Numbered from the stretch's first letter, positions 1 to 8,973 are shown. The stretch is 64,000 nucleotides of DNA from Croceibacterium_A sp039927815 (GCA_039927815.1 JBDSUJ010000034.1:8520-72519), one strand, 5' to 3'. Numbers and translations: made by a program. The notes: generated from the letters alone by a model not told the origin.

Positions 1-35
1 CTTGCCGGCCCGGCCGCGTCTTTACCCGGGGCCGA

Positions 36-1997
36 TCAGAAGGCAACGTGCGCCCCCGCGGTTACCGAATGGATCCGGCGATCATCACCGAACTGACCCT
101 GGTAATCGATCGCGAACGACACTGGACCGCCGTCCGAAATATTGAGCGAGGCGCCGGCGTCGTAGTAGTTCCGCTCGAACGGTGAGACCGTGAAGGGGAA
201 CGCCGATGTTCCGAGTGTGGGAGACAGGAAGTTCGCGCTGAACACCTGCGGATCTTTCATGAACTCGTGATACCAGCCGCCGCGGATCTCAGGGCGGACG
301 ATCATCCGGCCAGAGGCAAATTGCCCGCCGAGCCGCGCCCCCAGATGGCCGCGGAGCGATTCGTATTCCTGCGACGAAACGTTGAGCGCGGCGATCGAGC
401 CGCCAGATTCGGAAAAGCCGTCGATCTGGACCTTGGCGTAGCGCACCGCGCCGAACGGTTCGAGAGTGACCCCGCCGAGATTAAGGGAGGCGCCGACACT
501 TCCGCCGCCCGCGACGATGTCGCCATTTGTCTGGCTAAACGGCGTTGCCGCGAACGTCCCGAAAGTAACGTCACGCTTCAGGTCGAAGCTGAGATCGGTG
601 TAGCTGCCCCAGGCGTCGACGAACAACGGGCCGAACATCGCAGTTGCGTAAGCACCGCCGAACCAGCTTTCCAGTTCGCTACGGACCACATTGGCCGACA
701 GGCGCGGACGAACCAGGTTATAACCACCGAAAACGCCAATCGCGGTGCCGCCCCCCAGCCGATAATCGAGACCGCCGAGTACGTGAGGGCCTTCGAACTG
801 AACTTCAGGGCGATCGGCCGCTGCGTCAAACCGCCCGAACCTGTCGCCGGCGGCGAACCACGCGCCGATCCGGCCGTCCGGGTCAAGCGTGGTGGCGGCG
901 CCATCGGGCATGACGCCATTGCCGCGTAAGGTGTGGGTGTAACCGAGCACGGTGTTTTCAGTGACTTCGACTGGATTGAGGGCCAGTTCGCCCAAGGTCG
1001 AAAACGCCGCCGGCGACAGGGCGGTCAGGGCCGCTGACTGAGCCCCAGGCGTCGCGTAAAGGGCATCAATCGAATTGAACAAGCCCAATGTGGCTGCGGT
1101 CGGGATTCCGACGAATTGATCGAGTTGACCGCCAACCGCGGTCTGGTTGGCGGTGCCGCCCATCGTCGCGAATGGATCGAGTGAGATGGCCAGGCCTTCA
1201 TACAGCGTATTGCCGCCCAGCGCGCCGATCAGGGTCGCGCTGCCGGTCGTCAGGTTGATGCGATACAGCGATGTCACCCGGGTAGTCGGATTGGTCAAAG
1301 TCGCCAAGGCGGTGCCGTCACGCCCGATGTCGAACCCGACATTTCCGAGCGTGGTGACGCCGGTCGGGCCGACCGAGAACAGGGTCCCGGTGTTCGGGCT
1401 GGTGGTTGCGTTGCCTTGCGTGGCCAGCTGAGCCGGGGCCAAAGCGCCCCGGGTATCGATCACAAACAGTGTCGTGCTGGTCGCGCCCGCAACGGGGTTG
1501 GTGTAGGCCGCGCCCGCGACGTTGACGATGGCACCTGCGAGAGGGTCGCCGGCGGCATAAGCAAGCGTCCCGTCGTAAGCCGCAAGCGCGCCCGTGTCTG
1601 GGTTAAGGCGAAAATCCTGCCGAGTCTGCGTGTCGACCCGAATGCGGTCGACGGTCGGGTTGAAGTCGAATGCGATGCCGCCGATCGTGGGGTTCGCCGT
1701 GGGCCCGACCTTGGTGGCCACACCGGTACGCGTGTCGATGACATAAACCGTTCCGACGTTGCTGATCCCGTACAGAACGCGTGGCGCAGCGGGGCGAAAG
1801 TCGATCGCCGCGAGGCTGGTGAGCGGGTCCAGACCGGTCACCGTGACGGTAGATGTTATCGTCCCCGGGCTTGCCGCATTTACAGTGACAATTTTATTGC
1901 CACCCGAAATTGTCTTGACCGACTGCGCATCGGCGCTGCCCGAAAACGCCAACGCCATCGCCCCGGTTGCAGTCGCAACAAGCCAACTTGACTTCAT
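36..1997 (-). CDS. Secreted DUF4394 protein with C-terminal autotransporter-type beta-barrel
   Basis: About 653 residues. I take the start at 1997 because it opens a clean signal peptide (MKSSWLVATATGAMALAFSG, ending near SADA); an in-frame start at 2039 would put 14 unlikely residues in front. Residues about 30-290 resemble DUF4394, a beta-propeller-like repeat domain: phrases such as VYVIDTRTGVATKVGP, FDFNPTVDRIRV and TLFVIDTRG recur. Residues about 370-653 look like an autotransporter beta-domain: alternating hydrophobic strands, many Gly and aromatic residues, and a terminal Phe (AGAHVAF). The protein is probably displayed at or anchored in the outer membrane. It faces the prepilin peptidase gene divergently. 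Its substrate or role is unknown. Confidence 0.75.
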   Translation of the reverse strand: MKSSWLVATATGAMALAFSGSADAQSVKTISGGNKIVTVNAASPGTITSTVTVTGLDPLTSLAAIDFRPAAPRVLYGISNVGTVYVIDTRTGVATKVGPTANPTIGGIAFDFNPTVDRIRVDTQTRQDFRLNPDTGALAAYDGTLAYAAGDPLAGAIVNVAGAAYTNPVAGATSTTLFVIDTRGALAPAQLATQGNATTSPNTGTLFSVGPTGVTTLGNVGFDIGRDGTALATLTNPTTRVTSLYRINLTTGSATLIGALGGNTLYEGLAISLDPFATMGGTANQTAVGGQLDQFVGIPTAATLGLFNSIDALYATPGAQSAALTALSPAAFSTLGELALNPVEVTENTVLGYTHTLRGNGVMPDGAATTLDPDGRIGAWFAAGDRFGRFDAAADRPEVQFEGPHVLGGLDYRLGGGTAIGVFGGYNLVRPRLSANVVRSELESWFGGAYATAMFGPLFVDAWGSYTDLSFDLKRDVTFGTFAATPFSQTNGDIVAGGGSVGASLNLGGVTLEPFGAVRYAKVQIDGFSESGGSIAALNVSSQEYESLRGHLGARLGGQFASGRMIVRPEIRGGWYHEFMKDPQVFSANFLSPTLGTSAFPFTVSPFERNYYDAGASLNISDGGPVSFAIDYQGQFGDDRRIHSVTAGAHVAF

Positions 1998-2160
1998 GAT
2001 ATTCCCCACCTGTTTAACGCATGCGGGAGCGACCCGCACGTCGTGTGCATAGGGTTATACGTCTCCCCGTCGGCAGCGGATGCATCAGCATGAAAATAAA
2101 GTTGCCGCGCTTGATTTAATTTTGCTTTTAAAGAAGTCGAAGCTGCCGCTAGTGGGCAAA

Positions 2161-2946
2161 ATGACACCACCCGACACGCTGCTATTTGGACTTCCGCTCG
2201 CGTATTCGATGACATTAGGGATTGTCATCGGCCTCGTCATCGGCAGTTACTTAGCGACAACTTATGCAAGATGGCCCCGCAGCCAACGCACCAGCGGCGC
2301 GACGCGGTCGGCATGCGACACCTGCCATCGAAAACTTCGCTGGTACGAATTGGTTCCGGTGATTTCGTGGCTGACGTTGCGCGGGCGCTGCCTGCGGTGT
2401 CACGCACCCATTCCCGGGGTTTATTCGGCGATTGAGGCGCTGTGCGCAATTCTTGGAGCGGCGACGTTCGCCATGGGACAGCCTACGCTGGCGCCGTTCG
2501 TGTGGATGCTGGTTGCCCTGGCTTTTTTCGACGCGCGGCTGTTGTGGTTGCCTAATCGGCTGGTGGCAGCGTTGGCGTTGGCGGCTTTGCTGGCGCCTAT
2601 GCCCGAGCCCAGCGTAAGCCTCACTTGGCGCCTGGCGGCCGGCGTGGGCGCTGCTGCGGGTCTGTGGCTGATCGCGGCCTCCTATCGGCGATGGCGCGGA
2701 CGCAACGGGCTGGGCGGCGGAGACATCAAGCTGCTCGGCGCGATTGGTCTGTGGTGTGGGCCGATGCACTTACCAGCCATCGTGCTGCTGGCGTGCGGCA
2801 CGGGCCTTGCCGATGCCGCTGGGCGGGTGGCTCGCGGCGCCGATGCGAGGACACTGCGCCTCCCCTTGGGGACCTATCTCGCCGGTGCGACGATTTTGTT
2901 GGCCGTTGTGAAACCGATCGGGGTTCGAGTCATTGAATGGGCTTGA
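2161..2946 (+). CDS. Prepilin peptidase (A24 aspartic protease, PilD/GspO type)
   Basis: 261 residues from the ATG at 2161; the frame is open from 2080, but the first 27 residues are lysine-rich and atypical. Several membrane segments. Cysteines C52/C55 and C77/C80 form the two CxxC pairs typical of bifunctional PilD-type enzymes. The catalytic aspartates of the family are visible as D124 (in FFDARLLWLPN) and D188 (in GGGDIKLLG). The family cleaves the leader of type IV pilins or type II secretion pseudopilins in the inner membrane and methylates the new N terminus. No pilin or secretion genes lie next to it, so its partners are elsewhere. Confidence 0.9.
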   Translation: MTPPDTLLFGLPLAYSMTLGIVIGLVIGSYLATTYARWPRSQRTSGATRSACDTCHRKLRWYELVPVISWLTLRGRCLRCHAPIPGVYSAIEALCAILGAATFAMGQPTLAPFVWMLVALAFFDARLLWLPNRLVAALALAALLAPMPEPSVSLTWRLAAGVGAAAGLWLIAASYRRWRGRNGLGGGDIKLLGAIGLWCGPMHLPAIVLLACGTGLADAAGRVARGADARTLRLPLGTYLAGATILLAVVKPIGVRVIEWA

Positions 2947-3093
2947 TACAAAATATTACCAGCAGGGGGCAGGATGGTTCGGCATTACAGAAATCAATTC
3001 CGCGCGCCCGGTGTCTCGGGTTTCGCCTGGCGTCTTGGCGCCTGGCCGCAATTTCGGTGACTCTGTCCTCAAATCACGGGCGCGACAGCGGCG

Positions 3094-3669
3094 GTGGGTG
3101 ATAATCAAGCCTTGTCCCACCGATCGGACCACGAGAGGCTTGCAGAAGACCTCCAGCAGGTCGGGGACCGTGAATTGCACGCGCTTCATCGCGTCTATAA
3201 GGCGACCTCACGGAACCTGTTTGCGATTTGCATGCGGGTAACGCGAAACCGTGAGACCGCCGAAGACGTATTGCAGGAAGTGTACATCAAAATCTGGAAC
3301 CGAGCTGCCGGCTATGATCGCGCGCGGGCTCACCCGCTGGTCTGGCTGTCGGCGATCGCTCGCAATAGCGCGATCGACGCGGTTCGCGCCCAAGGTCGGC
3401 ACCAATCGCAGGACCTCTCAAGCGTACCGGAACTGGTGGACGACTCTGCCCCCGTGGATGAAGACATGGTGGCCCGCGAGCAAGAGCAGCGGGCGCTATC
3501 GATGCTGGACGAGCTTGCTCCCGATCAACAGGAACATATCAAGGCTCTCTACTTTCACGGTATGACCTACGGGGAATTGGCTAACCAGGAAGGTGTTCCT
3601 CTCGGCACTATCAAGAGCCGCGTGCGCCGCGGCCTGATCCTGTTGAACGAACGGTGGGCCAATGACTGA
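3094..3669 (+). CDS. ECF-family RNA polymerase sigma factor
   Basis: 191 residues with a GTG start. Region 2 spans about residues 27-95 (RNRETAEDVLQEVYIKIWN, then HPLVWLSAIARNSAIDAVR) and region 4 about 130-185 (YFHGMTYGELANQEGVPLGT, then IKSRVRRGL). It directs RNA polymerase to a stress or envelope regulon. The 3' end overlaps the anti-sigma gene by 8 bases, so the two are translationally coupled. The helix-turn-helix is like the SigK/SigL ECF group controlled by RskA-type anti-sigma factors, which fits the neighbour. The exact start is uncertain because no strong ribosome binding site precedes 3094. Confidence 0.9.
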   Translation: MGDNQALSHRSDHERLAEDLQQVGDRELHALHRVYKATSRNLFAICMRVTRNRETAEDVLQEVYIKIWNRAAGYDRARAHPLVWLSAIARNSAIDAVRAQGRHQSQDLSSVPELVDDSAPVDEDMVAREQEQRALSMLDELAPDQQEHIKALYFHGMTYGELANQEGVPLGTIKSRVRRGLILLNERWAND

Positions 3670-4447
3670 CGAGTCTTTGCCCCCCGAAGAGCAGGAAGCC
3701 CTGGCAGCAGAGTTGGCACTGGGATTGCTCGAAGGTGAGGAGCGCGCGGGCGCCCTACGGCGGCAAATGGCTGATACGACGTTCGCGGCCGATGTGGCGC
3801 GTTGGGAGCAGGAGATCGCGCGCTGGATCGAAGAGCTTCCGGCCGAACAGCCGAGCGACGATCACTGGCGGCGGATTGAACGGGCGCTCGTCACCGGAAA
3901 TGACAACGATGCCGGGTCCGTCAGGGCCTCCTCTTCGGGCGCGGGATGGAAATGGGGCACGCTTGCCGCGTCGTTGGCCGCAGTCGTGTTTGCGACGCTG
4001 TGGGCCGTGCGCGAGCCGCTCGATGCACCGGCGCAGCACGGGCCGATCGTGGCATCGGCTGGAGGCGTGATCCTTGATCGGAGTGGGCCGCCACAGGTCA
4101 CGCCGCTAGCGGTCGGCGACCTCCGTGTCGGGCGCGCCGACGTCAATCAGGACAAGCTGCTGATCCAGGCCGCCTACGACCGTCGCAACGGTGTGTTGCT
4201 GCTCCGCCTTGGCGACATTGGCGATTCGACCCGCGTGCCCGAACTGTGGCTGATTGCGGACTCGGTGCCACGCTCATTAGGGTTTTTCATGCCCGGGGCC
4301 GCAGTGAAGACCACGCTGGATGCGCGCGACCGGCGCGCGCTTGAAAACGGCGCGGTGATCGCGGTCACCTTGGAGGCGCCGAGCGACAAGCCGCATGACA
4401 AGCCAGCAGGCCCGGTGCTGGGCAAAGTGGAGCTGTCCGCAATCTGA
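3662..4447 (+). CDS. RskA-type anti-sigma factor
   Basis: 261 residues. The N-terminal cytoplasmic part (about 1-95) has the acidic, leucine-rich ELALGLLEGEERA segment typical of anti-sigma-K domains. One membrane segment at about 98-115 (GTLAASLAAVVFATLWAV) is followed by a periplasmic RskA domain (LRVGRADVN, YELW-like VPELWLIAD, GFFMPGAAV, AVTLEAPSDKP, GPVLGKVELSAI). It presumably holds the upstream sigma factor at the membrane and releases it by regulated proteolysis. It is convergent with the DUF6152 gene at 4489; the 41-base gap holds a short GC hairpin (about 4468-4482) without a clear U-tract. Confidence 0.88.
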   Translation: MTDESLPPEEQEALAAELALGLLEGEERAGALRRQMADTTFAADVARWEQEIARWIEELPAEQPSDDHWRRIERALVTGNDNDAGSVRASSSGAGWKWGTLAASLAAVVFATLWAVREPLDAPAQHGPIVASAGGVILDRSGPPQVTPLAVGDLRVGRADVNQDKLLIQAAYDRRNGVLLLRLGDIGDSTRVPELWLIADSVPRSLGFFMPGAAVKTTLDARDRRALENGAVIAVTLEAPSDKPHDKPAGPVLGKVELSAI

Positions 4448-4488
4448 CGGCCTACAGCCGCGGTAAAGGCTCCGGGCGAGCCCTGGCT

Positions 4489-4854
4489 CTACTTGTTTTC
4501 GAGAGTGGTCTTGTCGGCCAGGACGACTCTCACCAGTGAACCGCCTAACTTTCCGTTTATCAGCGGATGATAAGTCACGGTGACTTGGTCGCCGGGCTTC
4601 AGCGACGAGCGGCGCCACCCGCCATGAACGAGGTTGTTGGGGCTGGTCATCTCGATGGCGAAGTTGCGTTTGGTGCCGCGAGTGTCAGCGACATCAACAT
4701 GCATCCATGAATGCGGGTTGGTCCACTTGAAGTCGGTCACTACGGCTGCCGTGGTGACATCCTTCTTCATGTCGAACATGGCGAAGCTATGGTGCGCCAA
4801 CGCCGCGCTCGAGGAGGCGGCCAGGATCAGGGTCACGACTGTCTTGCTGTGCAT
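4489..4854 (-). CDS. DUF6152 secreted protein (copy a)
   Basis: 121 residues. The signal peptide (MHSKTVVTLILAASSSAALA) should be cut after ALA, leaving a mature protein that starts HHSFAMFD. A conserved TNPHSW motif puts a His at mature position 28, followed by MTSPNNL and GWRRSSLKPGD, both shared with copies b and d. The function of DUF6152 is not known to me. The protein is small, periplasmic or secreted, and probably a beta-sandwich. It is the last gene of a minus-strand set with copy b (12-base gap) and the L-family gene at 5299. The N-terminal His-His plus NPH histidine suggests metal binding, an inference only. Confidence 0.85.
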   Translation of the reverse strand: MHSKTVVTLILAASSSAALAHHSFAMFDMKKDVTTAAVVTDFKWTNPHSWMHVDVADTRGTKRNFAIEMTSPNNLVHGGWRRSSLKPGDQVTVTYHPLINGKLGGSLVRVVLADKTTLENK

Positions 4855-4866
4855 GGTCTGCGCTCC

Positions 4867-5283
4867 TCAGTTCGTGGTCGGGACGTTGATCGGGCCGGTG
4901 CCGGTACGGATGTCGCCCAGCACGCGGCCGTCCGCCATCGTCACGTTCTTAAATAAGCCGCCCTTCTTGCCGCTCCGCAGTGGATTGAGGACCAGCGTCA
5001 CCTTGTCGCCGGCTTTCAGAGACGAGCGGCGCCACCCTTGCCGCGTGAGATTGTTCGGGCTGTTCAGCTCGACGCTCCAGCGCACTGGGGGTCCGCTTGC
5101 ACCGGCGACGTCGAGTTCGATGAAAGCGTGCGGGTTGGTCCACTGGAATTGAACAACCTGGCCTTTGAGGGTGACGGCTTTGGCCTGGTCGAACATGGCG
5201 AAGCTGTGGTGGGCGCTGGCCGGGGCGGCACTGGTCACCGCCACCAGGGCGGCTCCGGCGATAATGGGGTTCCAAAAGCTCAC
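4867..5283 (-). CDS. DUF6152 secreted protein (copy b)
   Basis: 138 residues, paralogue of the 4489 gene. The signal peptide ends APASA and the predicted mature N terminus is HHSFAMFDQA. WTNPHAF places a His at mature position 28. SPNNLTRQGWRRSSLKAGD matches the shared motif, with an extended C-terminal tail ending in IRTGTGPINVPTTN. It sits 15 bases downstream of the larger secreted L-family protein and 12 bases upstream of copy a, so all three probably share one transcript starting in the 6190-6372 region. Function unknown. Confidence 0.85.
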   Translation of the reverse strand: MSFWNPIIAGAALVAVTSAAPASAHHSFAMFDQAKAVTLKGQVVQFQWTNPHAFIELDVAGASGPPVRWSVELNSPNNLTRQGWRRSSLKAGDKVTLVLNPLRSGKKGGLFKNVTMADGRVLGDIRTGTGPINVPTTN

Positions 5284-5298
5284 GTCAGGTCCTTTCGC

Positions 5299-6189
5299 TC
5301 ATTTCGTCTTTGCGCGCTCGTCCAGCGTCTGCTGACCGCGGTCGGTGCCGGGCAGGTTGGCATTGCGTGCCTCGGTACATTCGACCTCGCCAATGTCCGC
5401 TTCTGGCACTCGGTCCCACCGCTTGGTGTTGTGCCACTCCCCTTTCCAATTATCGGGGTCGGTCATGATATATTCGATTTCGAGGACCTGCCCCGCGTTG
5501 AGAAGCTTGATGCGCTCCACCATGTGAAACTTCTCGCCGACGGGCAGTCCCTGATCGATCCAGTGGTGATCGGTTTCAAAGCCCTGCGTGTCCACGATCA
5601 GCGTGTCGTCCTCCCAATGGCCGAGGGATTCGCCGTTGTACGTCGGAACATAGATGTCGGGATCGGTATGCGCGCGGCCGTCGAGGTAGATGGTGCGGAA
5701 ACTGTTGGTGAAGCCGGCGGTCATGTAGATGGCCGTCGGTACCTGGACGAACATGATCGGCCACACGCGCGTCATGATCATCGGCATGCCGGCGGGATAG
5801 CATTGGCCGATGCTGTCGCGGTAATTGACGCCGCGCGCGCGAGACGCCGCACCTTCGACGAGAGCTTTTTTTCCTGCGTCGTAAAACTCGGGATAAGGCG
5901 GCCCGAACATGAACTTGTTGAACCCGGCGCTCAGGTCGATGAACCAGGTTCCGGTCATGTCGAACGGCGGCTTGGGCCGCGGCTTGGCGAGGTTGGCCGG
6001 ATCGAGTGCGCCCGCGAGGCCGGGATGGCGTTGCTGCATTACTTCGAGCTGTTCGGGCGGGATGGCGCGCGTTCTGTCTCGCTCCTGCGCGGCAACCGGC
6101 GCGACAGCCACCACGACCGCCGTCAGCGCCAGCCCGCAGTGGCGGGCACACCTCGTCAAATCGATGGCACCAATGGTCCTTTTTGTCAT
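5299..6189 (-). CDS. Secreted protein of unknown function, L family (copy 1)
   Basis: 296 residues with an N-terminal signal segment (LALTAVVVAVAPVAAQ). I recognise the family only by repeated motifs: DMTGTWFIDL, FMFGPPYPEFYD, IGQCYPAGMPMIMTRVWP, RTIYLDGRAHTDPD, GESLGHWEDDTLIVDTQGF, FHMVERIKLL and IMTDPDNWKGEWHN. The GESxGxWExxTLxVxT block is shared with the genes at 54179, 55383 and 56579. Copy 4 (56579) is the closest, matching along nearly its full length including the C-terminal NLPGTxxGxQT. No catalytic residues can be assigned. It heads a minus-strand operon with two DUF6152 genes and is divergent from a TBDR gene. Confidence 0.75.
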   Translation of the reverse strand: MTKRTIGAIDLTRCARHCGLALTAVVVAVAPVAAQERDRTRAIPPEQLEVMQQRHPGLAGALDPANLAKPRPKPPFDMTGTWFIDLSAGFNKFMFGPPYPEFYDAGKKALVEGAASRARGVNYRDSIGQCYPAGMPMIMTRVWPIMFVQVPTAIYMTAGFTNSFRTIYLDGRAHTDPDIYVPTYNGESLGHWEDDTLIVDTQGFETDHHWIDQGLPVGEKFHMVERIKLLNAGQVLEIEYIMTDPDNWKGEWHNTKRWDRVPEADIGEVECTEARNANLPGTDRGQQTLDERAKTK

Positions 6190-6233
6190 CCCCGTAGCAC
6201 TCCCGCCACCCGCCGTCGAATTCGATTCGGCAT

Positions 6234-6269
6234 AGTTGACATTGCAATTAGAATAGTTGACCTGTCAAG
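6234..6269. promoter_or_regulatory. Candidate MarR operator, tandem sites in the module A divergent promoter
   Basis: 6255-6269 reads AGTTGACCTGTCAAG, an inverted repeat GTTGA-N4-TCAA(G). A weaker copy, AGTTGACATTGCAAT, lies at 6234-6248, exactly 21 bases (two helical turns) away in the same orientation. The same 15-base pattern occurs at 51425-51439 and 57586-57600. The better site starts 66 bases upstream of the 6189 start codon. The assignment to the neighbouring MarR is inference. Confidence 0.55.
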
Positions 6270-6372
6270 AAAGTCAAGGCGAGTGAACGAACGCAAGTTC
6301 AGCCACATCGACCGATTGGGCGCTTCAATACACTGTTTAATAATAATAAATAATCGTGCGAGGGGGGAAGTT

Positions 6373-8973
6373 ATGACGACACAGGGGGCGACGTCGGGAT
6401 TTGGGCTGCAGGCGATTCGATCCACGGCGCTGATCGGTGCCGGCTGGCTCGCACTAGCGGCAAACGCCGCACACGGGCAGGCAGTCGCCCAACAGCCGCG
6501 GGCGACCGACGCCAACGCCGCCAAGGACGCCAACGGCACCAACGCCGAGAGCGATGACGGCACGCGGACCACGGACATCGTGGTGACCGCTGAACGCCGA
6601 GCGATGAACCTGCAGGATACGCCGCTCTCGATCCTGGCGGTGACGCAGGAGACGGTCGAGGCAAAGGGTATCCAGGATCTTCAGGACCTGTCGCACTTCA
6701 CGCCGAACCTCAACATCACGCCGACGCGCGGCAACGGCACGGGTGCGGTCAACTTTACCATCCGAGGCATTTCAGGCGGCGGCGGCGCGGCAGGCGAGCG
6801 CGGCGTCGGCCTTTATGTCGACGGCATTTTCATGCCCCGCACCAGCGGCTCCGTGCTGCGCGTGCTCGATATCGACCGGATCGAAGTGCTGCGGGGGCCG
6901 CAGGGCACCCTGTTCGGACGCAATTCGACCGGCGGCGCGATCCGAATCTTCAGCAAGCAACCGACCGATGTTCTCGAAGGCTCGCTGGAAGTCACCGGCG
7001 GAAATTTCGATCGTCGTGATGTTGTCGGCATGATCAACGTGCCGCTCGGCAATGGCTTCGCGGTGCGGGCGCAGGGCGCATACCTCAACAAGGGCGGCTT
7101 TGTCCGACGTGGTACCGAGATGCTCGGCGCCGAAAGGGATTATGTTGGCCGCATTCAGGTGGCGGGTGAGTTAACTCCTGACCTAAAAATCACCGCAGGC
7201 TTTCTCTACAACAAGTCGGAAGCCAACGGTTCGCCGTTCGTGGTCCAGGAATTCGACTTGCGGCCTGGCATCGACGGGATCATCCAGGGCAATTACGGCG
7301 GCTGGCTAAACGATGCCTTCAAGGCTGCGGGCCAAGCACCAATCGCGCCTTATAACGACCCCCGCTTTGTCAAGGGCCCGTACGCGGCGTCGGACGTGTG
7401 CTTCCTCGATGATTTCGACCCCGATTACGACCCCGCCTGCAACCAGATCAACAATGATGACTACTGGCAGGCAGATTTGCGGATCGACTGGAAGCCGACC
7501 GACGATTTGAGTGTGCACTCGATCTCCGGTTACTCGAAGCTCAAGCATCGGGCGCAGAACGATCTGGAAATGATCGGCTTCGAACGACGCTATGACGACA
7601 TCGATTCAAAGGTATTCTATCAGGAACTGCAGCTCAACGCGGCGCTGCTTAACAACGCGATCGATCTGGTTACCGGTGTGACGTACTTCCACGAAGACAG
7701 CGCGGCGCCGAACAATTACGTTCTCAACCGGCGCGGCACCGCCACGTATCCGAGTAACAAGGGCAATCCGCCCAATTCAGACGGCGGCCTGTACACGCGC
7801 ACTATCAGCGACGTGTTCCAGACCTCGGATTCGTTCGGGCTATTCGGCAGCGCCACCTGGCACATCATCGACGGCCTCAACCTGACGGGCGGCTTGCGTC
7901 AGGCGTGGGACCACAAGGACTATCGCCAGAACCGCTACCAACCGCCGACGACGCAGTTCCAGGGCCCCGACTTTGTCTTTCGGCCAGGAGTGACTTCGTC
8001 ATCCGCATCGAAGAGTCAGTCGTTCCAGGCGCTCGATTATCGTGCGACGCTCGATTATCACTTCACGCCCGATATCATGGCCTATGCCACGGTATCCAAG
8101 GCGTACAAAGCAGGCTCCTTCAGCGCGACGCTACAGGGCTACACCCCACCCCCGGCCACGGCACCGCCAGGCACCTTGGGCATCGGCGGCGACGCGAACC
8201 AGGACAGTATCGTCGCGACGCTGCCGAATGAAAAGGTCATCAATTACGAGGCGGGCGTACGCGCCACGCTGTTTGATCGCCGCCTGCGGATTAACCCGAC
8301 CATCTTCAAGATGGAATGGAGCAACCGTCAGGCGGCCGTGCGCGTCAATTGCGGGACCGCGGGGACGGCGCTTGCTAACCTGGTCGCCGGCAGCGCCGCG
8401 TGCCCGGTCGGCTTCTTGCCACTTGTGCAGGACCAAGGCACCGCTAAGATCAAGGGCCTCGAGGTTGATGCGCAGCTCGTGCTGATCCCTGGGCTGACGC
8501 TGGACGGCAACCTGGGACTGACCGATTACAAGCTGACCAATGTTCCGGTCGTTGCGGCGGGCGCGTTCCCGATCGCTCACTTGTTCCCCGACATTCCTAA
8601 AATCAGCTACAGCCTGGGCTTCTCTTACGGCATCCATGAAGCCTTCGGGCGGGCAACGATGAGCGTGAACTACGCGTTCGTCGGCAAGCAATGGGTCTAC
8701 CCCGACGACAATCCCGATTCGACCTACCGGCTCCCGTCCTATGGCCTGGTGAATGCGCGGTTCCAGATCGAACCGGCCAACTTGCCGATCACTTTGACGA
8801 TCGCAGCGAACAACCTGCTTGGCGAAGTTTACGCGACTTACGCCCAGCGGTTCGGCGGCGGGTTCTGGGATTCGGGCGCAGGTACGGGCATTGCAGCTCC
8901 GCCGCGCAATATGCTGAGCGTGGTTCGTGGCCGCCCGCGCGACCTGAGCCTGTCGCTGAAGTACAGCTTCTGA
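6373..8973 (+). CDS. TonB-dependent receptor (TBDR-1)
   Basis: 866 residues. The frame is open far upstream (to 5038) through antisense of other genes, but the ATG at 6373 follows AGGGGGGAAG and opens a signal peptide (about 1-38, ending AAHGQA). A TonB-box-like DIVVTAERR is followed by a plug domain (QDTPLSILAVTQ, VLRGPQGTLFGRNSTGGAI) and a 22-strand type barrel ending in a terminal Phe (LSLSLKYSF). It imports an unknown ligand through the outer membrane. The 183-base upstream region is AT-rich and shared with the divergent L/DUF6152 operon, which suggests co-regulation. Confidence 0.93.
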   Translation: MTTQGATSGFGLQAIRSTALIGAGWLALAANAAHGQAVAQQPRATDANAAKDANGTNAESDDGTRTTDIVVTAERRAMNLQDTPLSILAVTQETVEAKGIQDLQDLSHFTPNLNITPTRGNGTGAVNFTIRGISGGGGAAGERGVGLYVDGIFMPRTSGSVLRVLDIDRIEVLRGPQGTLFGRNSTGGAIRIFSKQPTDVLEGSLEVTGGNFDRRDVVGMINVPLGNGFAVRAQGAYLNKGGFVRRGTEMLGAERDYVGRIQVAGELTPDLKITAGFLYNKSEANGSPFVVQEFDLRPGIDGIIQGNYGGWLNDAFKAAGQAPIAPYNDPRFVKGPYAASDVCFLDDFDPDYDPACNQINNDDYWQADLRIDWKPTDDLSVHSISGYSKLKHRAQNDLEMIGFERRYDDIDSKVFYQELQLNAALLNNAIDLVTGVTYFHEDSAAPNNYVLNRRGTATYPSNKGNPPNSDGGLYTRTISDVFQTSDSFGLFGSATWHIIDGLNLTGGLRQAWDHKDYRQNRYQPPTTQFQGPDFVFRPGVTSSSASKSQSFQALDYRATLDYHFTPDIMAYATVSKAYKAGSFSATLQGYTPPPATAPPGTLGIGGDANQDSIVATLPNEKVINYEAGVRATLFDRRLRINPTIFKMEWSNRQAAVRVNCGTAGTALANLVAGSAACPVGFLPLVQDQGTAKIKGLEVDAQLVLIPGLTLDGNLGLTDYKLTNVPVVAAGAFPIAHLFPDIPKISYSLGFSYGIHEAFGRATMSVNYAFVGKQWVYPDDNPDSTYRLPSYGLVNARFQIEPANLPITLTIAANNLLGEVYATYAQRFGGGFWDSGAGTGIAAPPRNMLSVVRGRPRDLSLSLKYSF

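Noticed and set aside
2933..3241. Small plus-strand open frame across the prepilin peptidase/sigma factor gap
   Set aside because: No ribosome site, odd composition, and it overlaps the sigma factor start in another frame.
4468..4482. GC hairpin between the anti-sigma gene and DUF6152 copy a as terminator
   Set aside because: The stem is only 5 bases with competing pairings and no U-tract; not strong enough to list.
5038..6372. A 1311-residue open frame that extends TBDR-1 upstream by about 445 residues
   Set aside because: It runs antisense through the L1 and DUF6152 genes with unlikely composition; the ATG at 6373 has a ribosome site and a signal peptide.
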